A DNA stretch of 52,895 bases from Candidatus Thermokryptus mobilis (GTDB taxonomy: Bacteria; Bacteroidota; Ignavibacteria; Kryptoniales; Kryptoniaceae). The DNA is taken from positions 1 through 52,895 of the forward strand of contig NZ_FAOO01000004.1 of NCBI RefSeq assembly GCF_900070205.1. Direction: 5' to 3'. The translations under genes were made by a program, and so were the position numbers. This document shows, in pieces, positions 29,408 to 38,885 of the stretch. Numbering within the stretch: position 1 is the first letter of the stretch; every line of letters begins with the position of its first letter. The notes below the pieces were generated by a model that had not been told where the DNA came from, made no database searches, and was given only the letters and a program-made list of their open reading frames with translations.

Positions 29408-30480
29408 TGCGATCACCTGAGCAAAATATTGATAGAATATTGCTCGGAAGCGTGATAATTTTGATAATAATTGGGATTTGGCTCGTTTTCTCAGCGACGA
29501 TTTATCTTGCTGATTTAAAGTATAAGTCAGCTTTCTACTATCTTGAAAGACACATACTTCGCAGTGCGCTTGGTCTTCTTGTTATGATTTTGCTTATAGC
29601 TTTGCTTGATTATAGAAAACTGCGTGAATATGCGTTTTTAATCTTCGGTGTGGCCGTTATTTTGATGGTTTTGACTTTAATTTTTGGGGGCAAGAGGTGG
29701 CTTAAAATCGGTCCGCTTATACTTCAACCATCGGAGTTTGCGAAACTTGCTATGCTAATTTATCTTGCTCATCTTGTTGAAAAGAACCGTGAGAGGTTGG
29801 GCAGTTTTAAACTTGGGTTTTTACCTTTAATTTCTGTTGTTTTTCTCGTTTCTGCTCTGACGCTTGTACAGAAAAGTTTCACGATGTCGTTTTTGATTTT
29901 TATTTCTGGTTTGTTTTTAATTTATTTTGGCGGTGCGAGATTTAGGCATATTGCAATTGTTTTAATTGCAATGGTCCCGCTTGGGGTTTTTGCGGTTCTT
30001 CTTGAACCGTATAGAGTAAAAAGATTGCTTTCTTATTTTGGCGAGGGTATGCCGTATCAAACGATGCAATCTTTAATAGGGCTTGGCAATGGTGGTTTGT
30101 TTGGCGTTGGACCAGGGCACAGCAGACAAAGGGAGCTTTTTTTACCGCTTGCTTATAACGACTATATTTTTTCAATACTCGGTGAAGAGTATGGATTTAT
30201 AGGTGCCCTTTTTGTCCTCTTTATATTTTTTGTGATTTTTTACCGTGGTTTTAAAATAGCGGAATCCGTTTATGATGACTTCGGCAAGCTTCTTGCAAGT
30301 GGGATTACATTTATGATTTTTTTGACGACACTTGTTCATATCGGCGTTGCCCTTGGTTTGCCAGCGACTGGAATCCCTTTGCCGTTTATAAGTTACGGTG
30401 GCAGTTCCATGATTGCGAATTGTATAGCTGTTGGAATTTTACTTAACATTTCAAAGCAAACTAAAACTTTAAAGCGATGA
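29407..30480 (+). CDS. ftsW: Peptidoglycan glycosyltransferase FtsW (SEDS family)
   Basis: FtsW polymerises lipid II at the septum with FtsI. The 357-residue protein has about ten membrane helices and SEDS motifs: FGGKRWLKIGPLILQPSEFAKL near residue 97, NDYIFSILGEEYGFIGALFV near 250, and GIPLPFISYGGSSMIANCIAVG near the C-terminus. The ATG overlaps the murD TGA (TGATG), preferred to an in-frame TTG one codon earlier. Confidence 0.95.
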   Translation: MRSPEQNIDRILLGSVIILIIIGIWLVFSATIYLADLKYKSAFYYLERHILRSALGLLVMILLIALLDYRKLREYAFLIFGVAVILMVLTLIFGGKRWLKIGPLILQPSEFAKLAMLIYLAHLVEKNRERLGSFKLGFLPLISVVFLVSALTLVQKSFTMSFLIFISGLFLIYFGGARFRHIAIVLIAMVPLGVFAVLLEPYRVKRLLSYFGEGMPYQTMQSLIGLGNGGLFGVGPGHSRQRELFLPLAYNDYIFSILGEEYGFIGALFVLFIFFVIFYRGFKIAESVYDDFGKLLASGITFMIFLTTLVHIGVALGLPATGIPLPFISYGGSSMIANCIAVGILLNISKQTKTLKR

Positions 30481-31571
30481 GGATAATGTTTGCTGGTGGA
30501 GGAACAGGTGGACATATTTTCCCCGGAATAGCGATTGCAGATGCAATTATGAAACTTGAACCGAAAGCGGAAATTTTATTTGTGGGAGCAAAGGGAAAAA
30601 TTGAGGAAAGAGCTGTCCCGAAAGCAGGATATAAGTTCAAATCAGTTTGGATTTCTGGGTTTGTTCGCAGTTTTGATGTGAAAAATGTTTTGTTCCCTTT
30701 AAAACTTATAGTGAGTTTGGTTCAGTCGTTTATCTTGATAAGGAAATTTAAACCAAACGTTGTTGTTGGAACGGGTGGATATGTGAGTGGTCCGGTTGTT
30801 TTTGTTGCTTCGGTGCTTGGGATACCGACTTTGATTCAAGAGCAAAATAGTTACCCTGGTGTGACGACGAGGTTTTTAACTCATTTTGTGGATGAGGTTC
30901 ATTTGAGTTTTGAATCAGCAAGAAAATATCTCAAAGGTAAAGCAAGAGTTTTTGTTTCGGGAAATCCAGTTCGTAGTAGTTTGAAAATTTATCCAAAGGA
31001 AGATGCGGTTAGATATTTTGGGCTTGATCCTAAAAGAAGAACATTGTTTGTTTTTGGAGGTAGTTCTGGTGCGAGGTCTATAAATGAAGCAATGCTTGAA
31101 ATTTTAGATGAAATCCTTGAAAGAGGGATACAGGTTATATGGCAAACGGGAGCTTTTGATTATGAGAGAATTAAACTTGCATGTGGAGGGAAGGACGAGG
31201 TCAAGGTTTTTAAATTTATTGATGAGATTGATCGGGCTTATTCTGCGTGCGATCTTGTGCTTTGTAGGGCTGGGGCAACAACAATAGCAGAGATAACTTA
31301 TTTTGGGGTGCCTGCAATTCTTGTCCCGTATCCATTTGCGACGGCGAATCATCAATTTGAAAATGCGAGGGTTCTTTTTGAATCGGGCGCAAGCGAACTT
31401 TTATTGGATACTGAATTGAAGATGAAGTTGAGGGAGAAAATTTTTAATTTGCTTAATGACGAGGAAAGATTGGAGAAAATGCGTCAAAAGGTCAGGGAGT
31501 TTGCTAACCCGGATGCTGGAGTTAGAATTGCGAAGTCAATTTTAAAATTAGCTGGGAGAGATGATGTTTAG
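30477..31571 (+). CDS. murG: Lipid I GlcNAc transferase
   Basis: MurG adds GlcNAc to lipid I to make lipid II on the inner face of the membrane. The 364-residue GT28 protein has the N-terminal glycine loop MFAGGGTGGHIFPGIAIAD, VVGTGGYVSGPVV, QEQNSYPGVTTR, FGGSSGARSINEA and the UDP-binding ADD-equivalent region CRAGATTIAEITYFGVPAILVP. It overlaps ftsW by ATGA and murC by about 8-11 bp. Confidence 0.97.
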   Translation: MRIMFAGGGTGGHIFPGIAIADAIMKLEPKAEILFVGAKGKIEERAVPKAGYKFKSVWISGFVRSFDVKNVLFPLKLIVSLVQSFILIRKFKPNVVVGTGGYVSGPVVFVASVLGIPTLIQEQNSYPGVTTRFLTHFVDEVHLSFESARKYLKGKARVFVSGNPVRSSLKIYPKEDAVRYFGLDPKRRTLFVFGGSSGARSINEAMLEILDEILERGIQVIWQTGAFDYERIKLACGGKDEVKVFKFIDEIDRAYSACDLVLCRAGATTIAEITYFGVPAILVPYPFATANHQFENARVLFESGASELLLDTELKMKLREKIFNLLNDEERLEKMRQKVREFANPDAGVRIAKSILKLAGRDDV

Positions 31572-32952
31572 AAGCGTGAAGAAAATACATTTCATTGGTA
31601 TCGGTGGAATTGGAATGAGCGGTATCGCCGAGATTTTGCTTGATCAGGGTTTTGGTGTCACTGGTTCAGATAAACAACTTTCTGAGATAACGGAGCGACT
31701 TGAGAAGCTCGGGGCGAAAATTTATGAAGGGCACTCACCTGAACATATTGAGCCAGATGTTGATGTTGTGGTTTATTCGTCAGCAATTAAAATGGATAAT
31801 CCTGAGGTTCAAGAAGCCATCAGGCGGAAGATTCCTTTGATAAGGAGGGCTGAGATGTTGGCTGAGTTGATGCGCCTTAAGTATGGGATTGGTATCGCTG
31901 GGACGCATGGGAAAACGACAACCACATCAATGGTTGGGCTTATTTTGATTGAGGGTGGTTTTGACCCGACTGTTATAGTCGGAGGTGTGTTAAGGGACCT
32001 TGGTGGAACTAACGCACGCCTTGGGCATGGCAATTTTATAGTTGTTGAAGCCGATGAATTTGATCGTTCTTTTCTTCAACTTACACCGACAATTGCTGTC
32101 ATAACCACTCTTGAACCCGAACATCTGGATTGTTACGGAAGCGTTGAAGAATTGAAGAATGCTTTTATTGATTTTGCTAACAAAGTCCCATTTTATGGTT
32201 TCGTTGTTTTGTGCCTTGATGAGCCAATGATTCAAGACATAATACCGAAGATAAAGAAAAAGATCGTTACTTACGGTTTGAATGCTCAGGCAGATGTTCA
32301 AGCAATTGACCCGGAGTTCAGCGGTAGGAAAGCGTCATATACATTGATTTACAAAGGCAAAGATTACGGCAGAATAAATTTACAAGTTCCAGGGATTCAT
32401 AACATCAAAAACTCACTTGCTGGGATTGCTGTTGGGATGGAACTTGGGATAGAGTTTGAAAAGATTAAAAAAGCGGTTGAGAGGTTCAGAGGTGTTTACA
32501 GGAGATTTGAAATAAGGGCGGAGGTGAATGGAATAATAGTTGTTGACGATTACGCACATCATCCGACAGAAATAAGGGCAGTTCTACAAGCAGCAAAGGA
32601 TGGATGGAAGAGAAGAGTTGTTGCGGTTTTTCAGCCACATCTTTATTCACGCACGAAGGATTTTTATCTTGATTTCGGGCGTTCATTTTTCAATGCTGAT
32701 GTGTGTGTATTAACGGATGTTTATCCAGCGCGGGAGGAGCCGATTGAGGGAGTGTCAGGTAAATTGATAGCGGATGCAGCGAGGGATTTCGGACATAAAG
32801 ATGTCCATTATGTTCCTAACAAGATGAAGCTTGCTGATTATGTTTTGGGTCTTGTTAAATCAGGTGATATGGTGATTTTCATGGGCGCGGGTGATATAAC
32901 GAAAATTTGTGGTGAATTTATAAAGAAACTTGAATCTCTCAGAAATGATTGA
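31564..32952 (+). CDS. murC: UDP-N-acetylmuramate-L-alanine ligase
   Basis: MurC attaches L-Ala to UDP-MurNAc, the first stem-peptide step. The 462-residue protein has the N-terminal IHFIGIGGIGMSGIAEIL, P-loop IAGTHGKTTTTSMVG, VVEADEFDRSF, and DDYAHHPTEIRAVLQAA near residue 322. Two adjacent ATG codons are possible (31561 and 31564). GGGAG at 31554-31558 is better spaced for the second. Confidence 0.96.
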   Translation: MFRSVKKIHFIGIGGIGMSGIAEILLDQGFGVTGSDKQLSEITERLEKLGAKIYEGHSPEHIEPDVDVVVYSSAIKMDNPEVQEAIRRKIPLIRRAEMLAELMRLKYGIGIAGTHGKTTTTSMVGLILIEGGFDPTVIVGGVLRDLGGTNARLGHGNFIVVEADEFDRSFLQLTPTIAVITTLEPEHLDCYGSVEELKNAFIDFANKVPFYGFVVLCLDEPMIQDIIPKIKKKIVTYGLNAQADVQAIDPEFSGRKASYTLIYKGKDYGRINLQVPGIHNIKNSLAGIAVGMELGIEFEKIKKAVERFRGVYRRFEIRAEVNGIIVVDDYAHHPTEIRAVLQAAKDGWKRRVVAVFQPHLYSRTKDFYLDFGRSFFNADVCVLTDVYPAREEPIEGVSGKLIADAARDFGHKDVHYVPNKMKLADYVLGLVKSGDMVIFMGAGDITKICGEFIKKLESLRND

Positions 32953-33862
32953 CCTCGGGCAGATAAGAGAAATAGTCAGTGGTAAGATTTTGCTCAATGA
33001 ACCGCTCGCAAAGTATACGACTTTTAAAATTGGTGGTCCAGCTGACATCTATGTTGAGCCGATGAACATCAATGAGCTTTTAAATCTTTTGAGATACCTT
33101 GACGATAGAGAGATTGATTTTGTGGTTCTCGGGAATGGAAGTAATGTTTTGATAAGTGATGATGGCTTCAGAGGCGCTGTGATAAATCTTGAAGCGGGGT
33201 TTAATTTTGTTAAGGAGGAAAGTGGATGTGTTGTAGCTGGTGCGGGCATCAAATTGGCGAGGTTCGTTGATTTCTGTGTGGAAAACGGTTTGCGCGGTGT
33301 TGAAATGCTTGCGGGAATTCCCGGAACCCTCGGCGGAGCGATAATAATGAACGCCGGCGCTTATTCAGGTGAAATATCGGATTATCTACTTGATGTTGAA
33401 GTGATAAGAAATATGAAACTTGTGCGACTTAAAAAAGAGGAGTGTGGTTTTGGCTATAGGACTTCAAATCTGACAAATGATATCGTCATCCAAGCGAGAT
33501 TTAAGTTTCCCCCGGGGGATGTTGAGGAGATGAAAAAAATAAGGCGTGAGATTTTGTTGAAGAGGAATAAATCTCAGCCAGTTGATTTCCCGAACGCTGG
33601 AAGTATATTTAAGAATCCTCCCGGGGATTATGCTGGAAGATTGATTGAAAAAGCCGGGTTAAAGGGAATTTGTATCGGTGATGCTCAAATTTCCGAAAGG
33701 CATGCAAATTTCATAATCAATAAAGGTAACGCAAAAGCAATTGATGTCCTTGAGTTGATAAAACTTGCTCAAACAAAGGTTTACGAAAAGTTTGGGATAA
33801 AACTTGAACTTGAGGTTAGATTGATCGGTTTTAAAGAAAGTGAAATTGTAGAACTTTTATGA
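32945..33862 (+). CDS. murB: UDP-N-acetylenolpyruvoylglucosamine reductase
   Basis: MurB reduces the enolpyruvyl group with NADPH and FAD to form UDP-MurNAc. The 305-residue protein has the type II layout without the extra C-terminal insert: LAKYTTFKIGGPADIYVEP, VVLGNGSNVLI, GVEMLAGIPGTLGGAIIMNAGAYSGEI, and PVDFPNAGSIFKNPPG, the last with the catalytic Ser. I chose ATG 32945, which overlaps the murC stop by 8 bp; the TTG at 32930 is less likely. Confidence 0.95.
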   Translation: MIDLGQIREIVSGKILLNEPLAKYTTFKIGGPADIYVEPMNINELLNLLRYLDDREIDFVVLGNGSNVLISDDGFRGAVINLEAGFNFVKEESGCVVAGAGIKLARFVDFCVENGLRGVEMLAGIPGTLGGAIIMNAGAYSGEISDYLLDVEVIRNMKLVRLKKEECGFGYRTSNLTNDIVIQARFKFPPGDVEEMKKIRREILLKRNKSQPVDFPNAGSIFKNPPGDYAGRLIEKAGLKGICIGDAQISERHANFIINKGNAKAIDVLELIKLAQTKVYEKFGIKLELEVRLIGFKESEIVELL

Positions 33863-34587
33863 GGTTGAACGAAAGAGAAATAAAGCTTTGGCAATTTTTG
33901 GTGTTTGTGTTCTTTCTTTTGCCTTTAGTTTTAGGTGCGATAAATTGGCGAGATAAAAGAGTTGTGAACAAGATTATCGTAAAAGGAAACAAGGTGCTTT
34001 CATCGGAGAAAATCGTTAAGCTTGCTGGTGTTAAGCTTGGGGAGCGCATCGTTGAATTGAATCTTTCTGAGTTGAGAGGAAGAATTGAGAAACACAAGTT
34101 TATAAGGTTTGCAGATGTTTATACTAACTTGCCCGATGTGATTTTCATTGAAGTTGTTGAAAGAGAGCCGATAGCGATGTTTACGAGCAAAGGTAAAATT
34201 TATTTCGTTGATTTGGAAGGTGTTGTAATTCCAGCTGAAGAAGTTGGTCGGTTGTTTTCTGTGCCGTTTCTAGGTGAAATTGAAAGACCGGTTGCAAATG
34301 TTAATTTTGATTCAACAGGGTTGCGCAAATGTTTTGAACTGTTGAAAATAGCACTTGAGAAAAGAGCTTATGAATTGATTTCTGAGTTGAGGGTTAAAAA
34401 TGGAGAGATTGTGCTATTAACTACTGATGGCGCTGTTCCTGTTTTTCTTGGGGACGATGAATTTGATAGAAAGTTTGTTTATTTGAGGGAATTTTGGAAG
34501 CAAGTTGTTTTGAAGAGAGGTTATCCGTCTTATATTGACCTTAGATATAGCGGTAGCATTTTTGCAAAGTTTGATTCAAAAAATTAA
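33859..34587 (+). CDS. ftsQ: Cell division protein FtsQ
   Basis: The 242-residue bitopic protein has a membrane helix at about residues 13-28 (FLVFVFFLLPLVLGAI), a POTRA domain (about 37-105, NKIIVKGNKVLSSEKIVKLAG to VVEREPIAMF) and a C-terminal FtsQ/DivIB-like domain. It forms the periplasmic FtsQLB complex with FtsL. It is recognised by this layout and by position between murB and ftsA. The ATG overlaps the murB stop. Confidence 0.9.
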   Translation: MRLNEREIKLWQFLVFVFFLLPLVLGAINWRDKRVVNKIIVKGNKVLSSEKIVKLAGVKLGERIVELNLSELRGRIEKHKFIRFADVYTNLPDVIFIEVVEREPIAMFTSKGKIYFVDLEGVVIPAEEVGRLFSVPFLGEIERPVANVNFDSTGLRKCFELLKIALEKRAYELISELRVKNGEIVLLTTDGAVPVFLGDDEFDRKFVYLREFWKQVVLKRGYPSYIDLRYSGSIFAKFDSKN

Positions 34588-34598
34588 AATGATGTTTT

Positions 34599-35828
34599 AT
34601 GTCACATATAATTGTTGGACTTGACATAGGGACGAGCAAAGTTTCAGCGCTTATAGCTTCGCTTGAGGGAAATGGCAATGTCAATATTCTCGGTTTGGGT
34701 AAAAGTCCATCGTCTGGACTTTTGCGCGGTAGCGTTGTTAATATTGAGACGACATCGCGGTCAATTCGCGAGGTTATTAGCCTTGTTGAGAATCAATCCG
34801 GGGAGAAGGTTCATAGCGTTATAGTTGGGATTGCTGGGAACGAGGTTCAGGGTTTTACGAGTAAGAGTATGATAACGACCCGTGCTCCAAATCATGAAAT
34901 AAAAAAGGAAGATATCAAGCGTTTGATAGATGATGCCAAACAGGTTCGCTTGCCTTCAGATAGAGTTATCTTGCATGTTTTACCGCAGGAATTCATAGTT
35001 GACGGGATAGAGGGGATTAAGGACCCTGTCGGGATGACGGGGATTAAGGTTGAGGCGATAGTTCACATCGTGACGGCTCATATAACCCCAATTGATAACA
35101 TACGAAGGAGCGTCAACCGAGCAGGTCTTGAAGTTGAATTAATTGCTTTTGAACCGCTTGCCTCATCTTATTCGGTTTTAAGCGAGGAAGAAAAGGAAAT
35201 TGGCGTTGCTTTGATTGATATTGGAGCTGGAACTACGGATGTGGCTGTGTTTGAGGATGGAATAGTAAAATACACCGGCTCTTTGCCTATTGCTGGAAAT
35301 CAGATAACAGACGATATAAGGAAAGCATTCGGTATCCAGAGGGACGAAGCAGAACGTTTAAAAATCACTGAGGGGTATGCGTATCAAAACTCAATAGTAG
35401 AAGACAAAAGGATAATCGTCCAGGGTTTGGGTGGGAGGAAACCACTTGAAATAAGCAGAAGTATATTGTGTAATGTAATTCAGCCGAGGGTGGAGGAGAT
35501 ATTTGAACTTCTTTACAAGGAACATTTAAAGAAATCAGGCTACATCAAGTCACTTTCCGCTGGGATTGTTCTTACTGGAGGGAGCGCTTTGTTGAAGGGT
35601 ATAGTTGAGCTTGCGATGGATAAATTTGAGATGTCAGTTCGTATTGGAATACCGACGGGATTTTCTGGAGGTTTGGTTCAAGAGGTTCAAAACCCGATAT
35701 ATGCTACTGTTGCGGGTCTTGTTTTGTATAAAGTTGAGGAGATTAAAAAGGGGTATCTTTCGTCTGATGGTGGGTTTAGGGAACCGTTGAAAAGAATATG
35801 GGAATTTCTGAAGTCAATCTTTCGGTAA
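34599..35828 (+). CDS. ftsA: Cell division actin-like protein FtsA
   Basis: FtsA tethers FtsZ filaments to the membrane and recruits late divisome proteins. The 409-residue protein has actin/Hsp70 ATPase motifs: GLDIGTSKVSALIA (phosphate 1), ALIDIGAGTTDVAVF (phosphate 2) and GIVLTGGSALLKGI (adenosine), plus the SHS2/1C domain (about 84-162). The last 16 residues (REPLKRIWEFLKSIFR) form the amphipathic membrane-targeting helix. There is no clear ribosome-binding site in the 11-bp gap after ftsQ. Confidence 0.96.
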   Translation: MSHIIVGLDIGTSKVSALIASLEGNGNVNILGLGKSPSSGLLRGSVVNIETTSRSIREVISLVENQSGEKVHSVIVGIAGNEVQGFTSKSMITTRAPNHEIKKEDIKRLIDDAKQVRLPSDRVILHVLPQEFIVDGIEGIKDPVGMTGIKVEAIVHIVTAHITPIDNIRRSVNRAGLEVELIAFEPLASSYSVLSEEEKEIGVALIDIGAGTTDVAVFEDGIVKYTGSLPIAGNQITDDIRKAFGIQRDEAERLKITEGYAYQNSIVEDKRIIVQGLGGRKPLEISRSILCNVIQPRVEEIFELLYKEHLKKSGYIKSLSAGIVLTGGSALLKGIVELAMDKFEMSVRIGIPTGFSGGLVQEVQNPIYATVAGLVLYKVEEIKKGYLSSDGGFREPLKRIWEFLKSIFR

Positions 35829-35854
35829 AAATAAAAATTATCAGGGAGGTTTAT

Positions 35855-37036
35855 ATGATAACATTGGCTGATTCATCGGAAAGAGCTGAGTCAACATTAG
35901 CCAAGATAAAAGTTGTAGGTGTTGGCGGTTGCGGTTGCAATTCTGTTAAGATGATGGCTTTAAAAGGTGTGCCGTTAAATGTTGAACTTATCGCTGTGAA
36001 CACGGATGCTCAATCCCTTGACGGAATTGATAGCGAGCTCGGAATAAAAAAGATTTATGTCGGGAGTAAAAAGCTTGGTGCTGGAGCTAAACCTGAAATC
36101 GGACAAAAAGTTGTTGAGGAGGCAAGCGCGAGGATTGAAGAGGTTCTCTCCGGGGCGGACCTTGTGTTTGTAACCGCTGGGCTTGGCAAAGGTACCGGGA
36201 CAGGAGGTGCACCTGTTGTAGCTAATATCGCAAAGTCACTTGGGGCTTTGGTCATTGCGGTTGTTTTCACCCCGTTTAGAAATCAAGGTAAAAGAGCACT
36301 TCAGATCGCTGAAGAAGGGCTTAAAAATCTCAAAGAGGTTTCTGATACCGTCATAGCCATAAGTAATGAAAAATTGCTCAACAGTGTTGGCAAACAAGAT
36401 ATTCAAGAGGCATTTGATTTCGGGAATGAAGTGCTTTACAATGCTGTCAAAGGCATAACCGACATAATAAGTAAACCTGGGCTTGTAAATGTTGATTTCA
36501 TGGATATCAAAACAGTGATGAGTGACACTGGGAATGCCTTGCTTGGAACTGGAATTGCAAGGGGTGAGCACAGGGCAATTGAAGCAACGCAAAAAGCAAT
36601 TTCTCACCCGCTTGTTGAAGGTGTGTCAATTGACGGAGCTAAAAATGTTCTAATTAACATTGTCGCAGGCAAGCTAAGTTTGACTGAAGTGGACGAGGCA
36701 ATTAAAGTGATCACTGATAGAACAGGCGATGATATAAACTTAATTTATGGCGTTGTTAAAGACGAAACAATGGGCGATGATTTTATGGTCACAGTTATAG
36801 CAACTGGGATGGATACCGTTAGCGTTTCGCCCAAAAAAACTCCATTAGCGCCAAGAAGGGTGACCCCCGTTTATGATATTGACGATGAAAGAATAGATTA
36901 CAAAGAGACAGAAATTAAAAGACCGGCATACTTGCGCAAAGGGATAATGATTGAAAGTAAGGGAGAAGCCAGTGATCTTGATAATAGAAAGACACCGGAA
37001 GCAAAACCACCATTTTTGAGAAATGTAATGGATTGA
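35855..37036 (+). CDS. ftsZ: Cell division tubulin homologue FtsZ
   Basis: FtsZ forms the GTP-dependent division ring. The 393-residue protein starts at ATG 35855, with AGGGAGG 5 bp upstream, the strongest such site in the cluster; an upstream in-frame start would overlap ftsA. The tubulin signature at 111-117 reads GKGTGTG instead of the usual GGGTGTG. The first GTP-contacting loop is GVGGCGCNSV (22-31), with two Cys where Gly/Asn are usual. The T7 loop NVDFMD (212-217) keeps its Asp residues. The tail has two conserved-C-terminal-peptide-like segments, RPAYLRKG (356-363) and KPPFLRNVMD (384-393). It ends the dcw cluster. Confidence 0.96.
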   Translation: MITLADSSERAESTLAKIKVVGVGGCGCNSVKMMALKGVPLNVELIAVNTDAQSLDGIDSELGIKKIYVGSKKLGAGAKPEIGQKVVEEASARIEEVLSGADLVFVTAGLGKGTGTGGAPVVANIAKSLGALVIAVVFTPFRNQGKRALQIAEEGLKNLKEVSDTVIAISNEKLLNSVGKQDIQEAFDFGNEVLYNAVKGITDIISKPGLVNVDFMDIKTVMSDTGNALLGTGIARGEHRAIEATQKAISHPLVEGVSIDGAKNVLINIVAGKLSLTEVDEAIKVITDRTGDDINLIYGVVKDETMGDDFMVTVIATGMDTVSVSPKKTPLAPRRVTPVYDIDDERIDYKETEIKRPAYLRKGIMIESKGEASDLDNRKTPEAKPPFLRNVMD

Positions 37037-37062
37037 GATGAAATATTAAAAGGGATAAAGTT

Positions 37063-37353
37063 ATGAAATTTACAATTGAGGAAATCAAAGATAGATTAAA
37101 GCGTTTAGAAGGTTGGGCTTACGATGAGCAAGGTGATAGGATTTGGCGTGAGTTTAAGTTTAAAAATTTTCGTGAGGCGATGGCGTTTGTTTTAAAAGTG
37201 GCGTTTGAGTCGGAGAAAGTTGATCATCATCCTGACATTTTAATTGAATATAATCGGGTTAAAATTTATTTGCGGACTCATAGTTTGAACGGTGTGACAG
37301 AGAAAGATTTCAATCTTGCTGAAAAAATTGAGGGGATTTTTGGGGCGGGTTGA
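37063..37353 (+). CDS. phhB: Pterin-4a-carbinolamine dehydratase
   Basis: The 96-residue protein fits the DCoH/PhhB family: LEGWAYDEQGDRIWREFKFKNF, then KVDHHPDILIEYNRVKIYL with the His pair of the active site, and RTHSLNGVTEKDFNLAEKI. The family dehydrates 4a-hydroxytetrahydrobiopterin in pterin recycling; bacterial homologues often lack a matching aromatic hydroxylase and may serve other pterin reactions. No hydroxylase is in view. It follows ftsZ by 26 bp. Confidence 0.93.
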   Translation: MKFTIEEIKDRLKRLEGWAYDEQGDRIWREFKFKNFREAMAFVLKVAFESEKVDHHPDILIEYNRVKIYLRTHSLNGVTEKDFNLAEKIEGIFGAG

Positions 37354-37414
37354 TAAATCCCTTGATTTTTTTTAAATTTAGGGGAATACTTGAAAACAAA
37401 CTTTGTGAAGCTTG

Positions 37415-38488
37415 ATGAAGGCACTTATTGCAAGCGGGGGAAGGGGAACCCGTCTTAGACCTTTAACCCACACTCAGAATAAACATTTAATACCGATAGC
37501 TAACAAACCAATGCTTCATTATGCGATTGAGACAGTGGCTGAAGCGGGTATAAAGGAGATTGGTATAGTTCATAATGCGGATAGCGATGAGGTCCCAAAA
37601 GCCATAGGTGATGGGAGTCGTTGGGGAGTCAAGATAACTTACATACCTCAGGAAGCACCACTTGGGCTTGCGCATGTTGTTTTGATAGCTGAAGATTTCA
37701 TCGGGGATGATAAATTCGTTTTTTATCTTGGGGATAATATGTTCGTTGGTGGAATAAAAAAGTTTGTTGAGGAGTTTGAAAAAAATCATTACAATTGTTT
37801 TTTAACCCTCGCAAAGGTGAAAGACCCACAGAGGTTTGGTGTTCCTGAAATAGTTGATGGTAAAATTGTCAGAATTGAAGAGAAACCGAAAACTCCGAAA
37901 AGTAATTTTGCGGTTGCTGGAATTTATTTTTACGACAGTTCAATTTTTGAAGCCGTTAAAAATATAAAACCAAGTTGGCGTGGTGAACTTGAAATATCAG
38001 ATGCGCATACATACTTGATTGAGAAAGGTTATAAAGTCGGCTACGCAGAGATAACCGGTTGGTGGAAGGATACAGGAAAACCCGAGGATTTGCTTGAAGC
38101 GAATCGCCTTGTTTTAGATTCTCTTGAAGCCAGGATTGAGGAAAATGTTGAAGTTGATCAAAGCACGAAAATTGAAGGAAAAGTTATACTTGAGAGGGGT
38201 GCAAAGGTTAAAAACAGCATAATCCGAGGTCCAGCTATCATTGGGAAAAGTTGTATAATTGAGGGAAGTTATATCGGTCCTTATACCTCTATTGATGAGG
38301 GCAGTTTCGTTCTTAACAGTGAAATTGAATATAGCATAGTGATGAAGAATTGCAAAATTTTGAATGTGGGAATAAGAATTGAGAGTAGTTTGCTTGGTAA
38401 TGATGTTGAGATAGTTGAGGCGGTTGGGAAGCCCAGAGTTCATAAATTTATGATCGGCGATCAATCAAGAATAGAGATAGCGTGGTGA
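37415..38488 (+). CDS. rmlA: Glucose-1-phosphate thymidylyltransferase, long form
   Basis: The 357-residue protein has the nucleotidyltransferase N-terminus ALIASGGRGTRLRPLT, then NKHLIPIANKPML, FYLGDNMFVGGI with the metal-binding Asp, RIEEKPKTPKSNFAVAGIYFY and GWWKDTGKPEDLLEAN. A C-terminal left-handed beta helix runs from about residue 245 to the end with hexapeptide repeats (IEGKVILERGAKV). This matches the RmlA-long class, which makes dTDP-glucose for deoxysugars. rmlBCD are not nearby. I chose ATG 37415; a TTG one codon earlier is possible. The HEPN gene starts 1 bp after the stop. Confidence 0.9.
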   Translation: MKALIASGGRGTRLRPLTHTQNKHLIPIANKPMLHYAIETVAEAGIKEIGIVHNADSDEVPKAIGDGSRWGVKITYIPQEAPLGLAHVVLIAEDFIGDDKFVFYLGDNMFVGGIKKFVEEFEKNHYNCFLTLAKVKDPQRFGVPEIVDGKIVRIEEKPKTPKSNFAVAGIYFYDSSIFEAVKNIKPSWRGELEISDAHTYLIEKGYKVGYAEITGWWKDTGKPEDLLEANRLVLDSLEARIEENVEVDQSTKIEGKVILERGAKVKNSIIRGPAIIGKSCIIEGSYIGPYTSIDEGSFVLNSEIEYSIVMKNCKILNVGIRIESSLLGNDVEIVEAVGKPRVHKFMIGDQSRIEIAW

Positions 38489-38489
38489 T

Positions 38490-38885
38490 ATGGGAAAAGA
38501 GGAGTTTTTGAAGAAGAGAGCGATGGAATTTTACAAATTAGCCCGAAGAAATTTTGAAGATGGTTTTTATAATATCAGCGCTTTTGAAATTGAACAAGCA
38601 TGCCAACTTTATCTTAAATATATCCTTTTCAAGAAAGCTGGTGATTATCCGAAAGTCCATTTTTTGACGATATTGCTTGAGGAATTACACAAAGCGATCG
38701 GCGATATCAGAATAAAGGAATTTTTGAAAGAGAATACCCTTGCATTTCAAAGTATGGAAAGTGCTTATCTCTCGTTAAGGTATCTTGGTAAGGAATACAA
38801 TCGTGATGAAGTTGAATCGCTTTTGGATTTCGCCGATAAACTAGTGAAATTTTTGGGGGAAGTGGCAAATGAAAAGCTTTTATGA
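38490..38885 (+). CDS. HEPN-domain protein of a HEPN/MNT pair
   Basis: The 131-residue all-helical protein fits the HEPN family: ARRNFEDGFYNISAFEIEQACQLYLK near the N-terminus and AYLSLRYLGKEYNRDEVESLL near the C-terminus. HEPN toxins of the HepT type need R-x4-6-H for RNase activity. In the matching place this protein has RYLGKEY with no His, so RNase activity looks unlikely. It overlaps the downstream MNT gene by 17 bp. Such pairs are common in thermophiles and archaea and are often called toxin-antitoxin; here a regulatory or substrate-binding role is as likely. Confidence 0.85.
   Translation: MGKEEFLKKRAMEFYKLARRNFEDGFYNISAFEIEQACQLYLKYILFKKAGDYPKVHFLTILLEELHKAIGDIRIKEFLKENTLAFQSMESAYLSLRYLGKEYNRDEVESLLDFADKLVKFLGEVANEKLL

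Noticed and set aside
37354-37414. Terminator after phhB
   Set aside because: A T-rich stretch follows GGGTTGATAAATCCC, but the stem is only three pairs.
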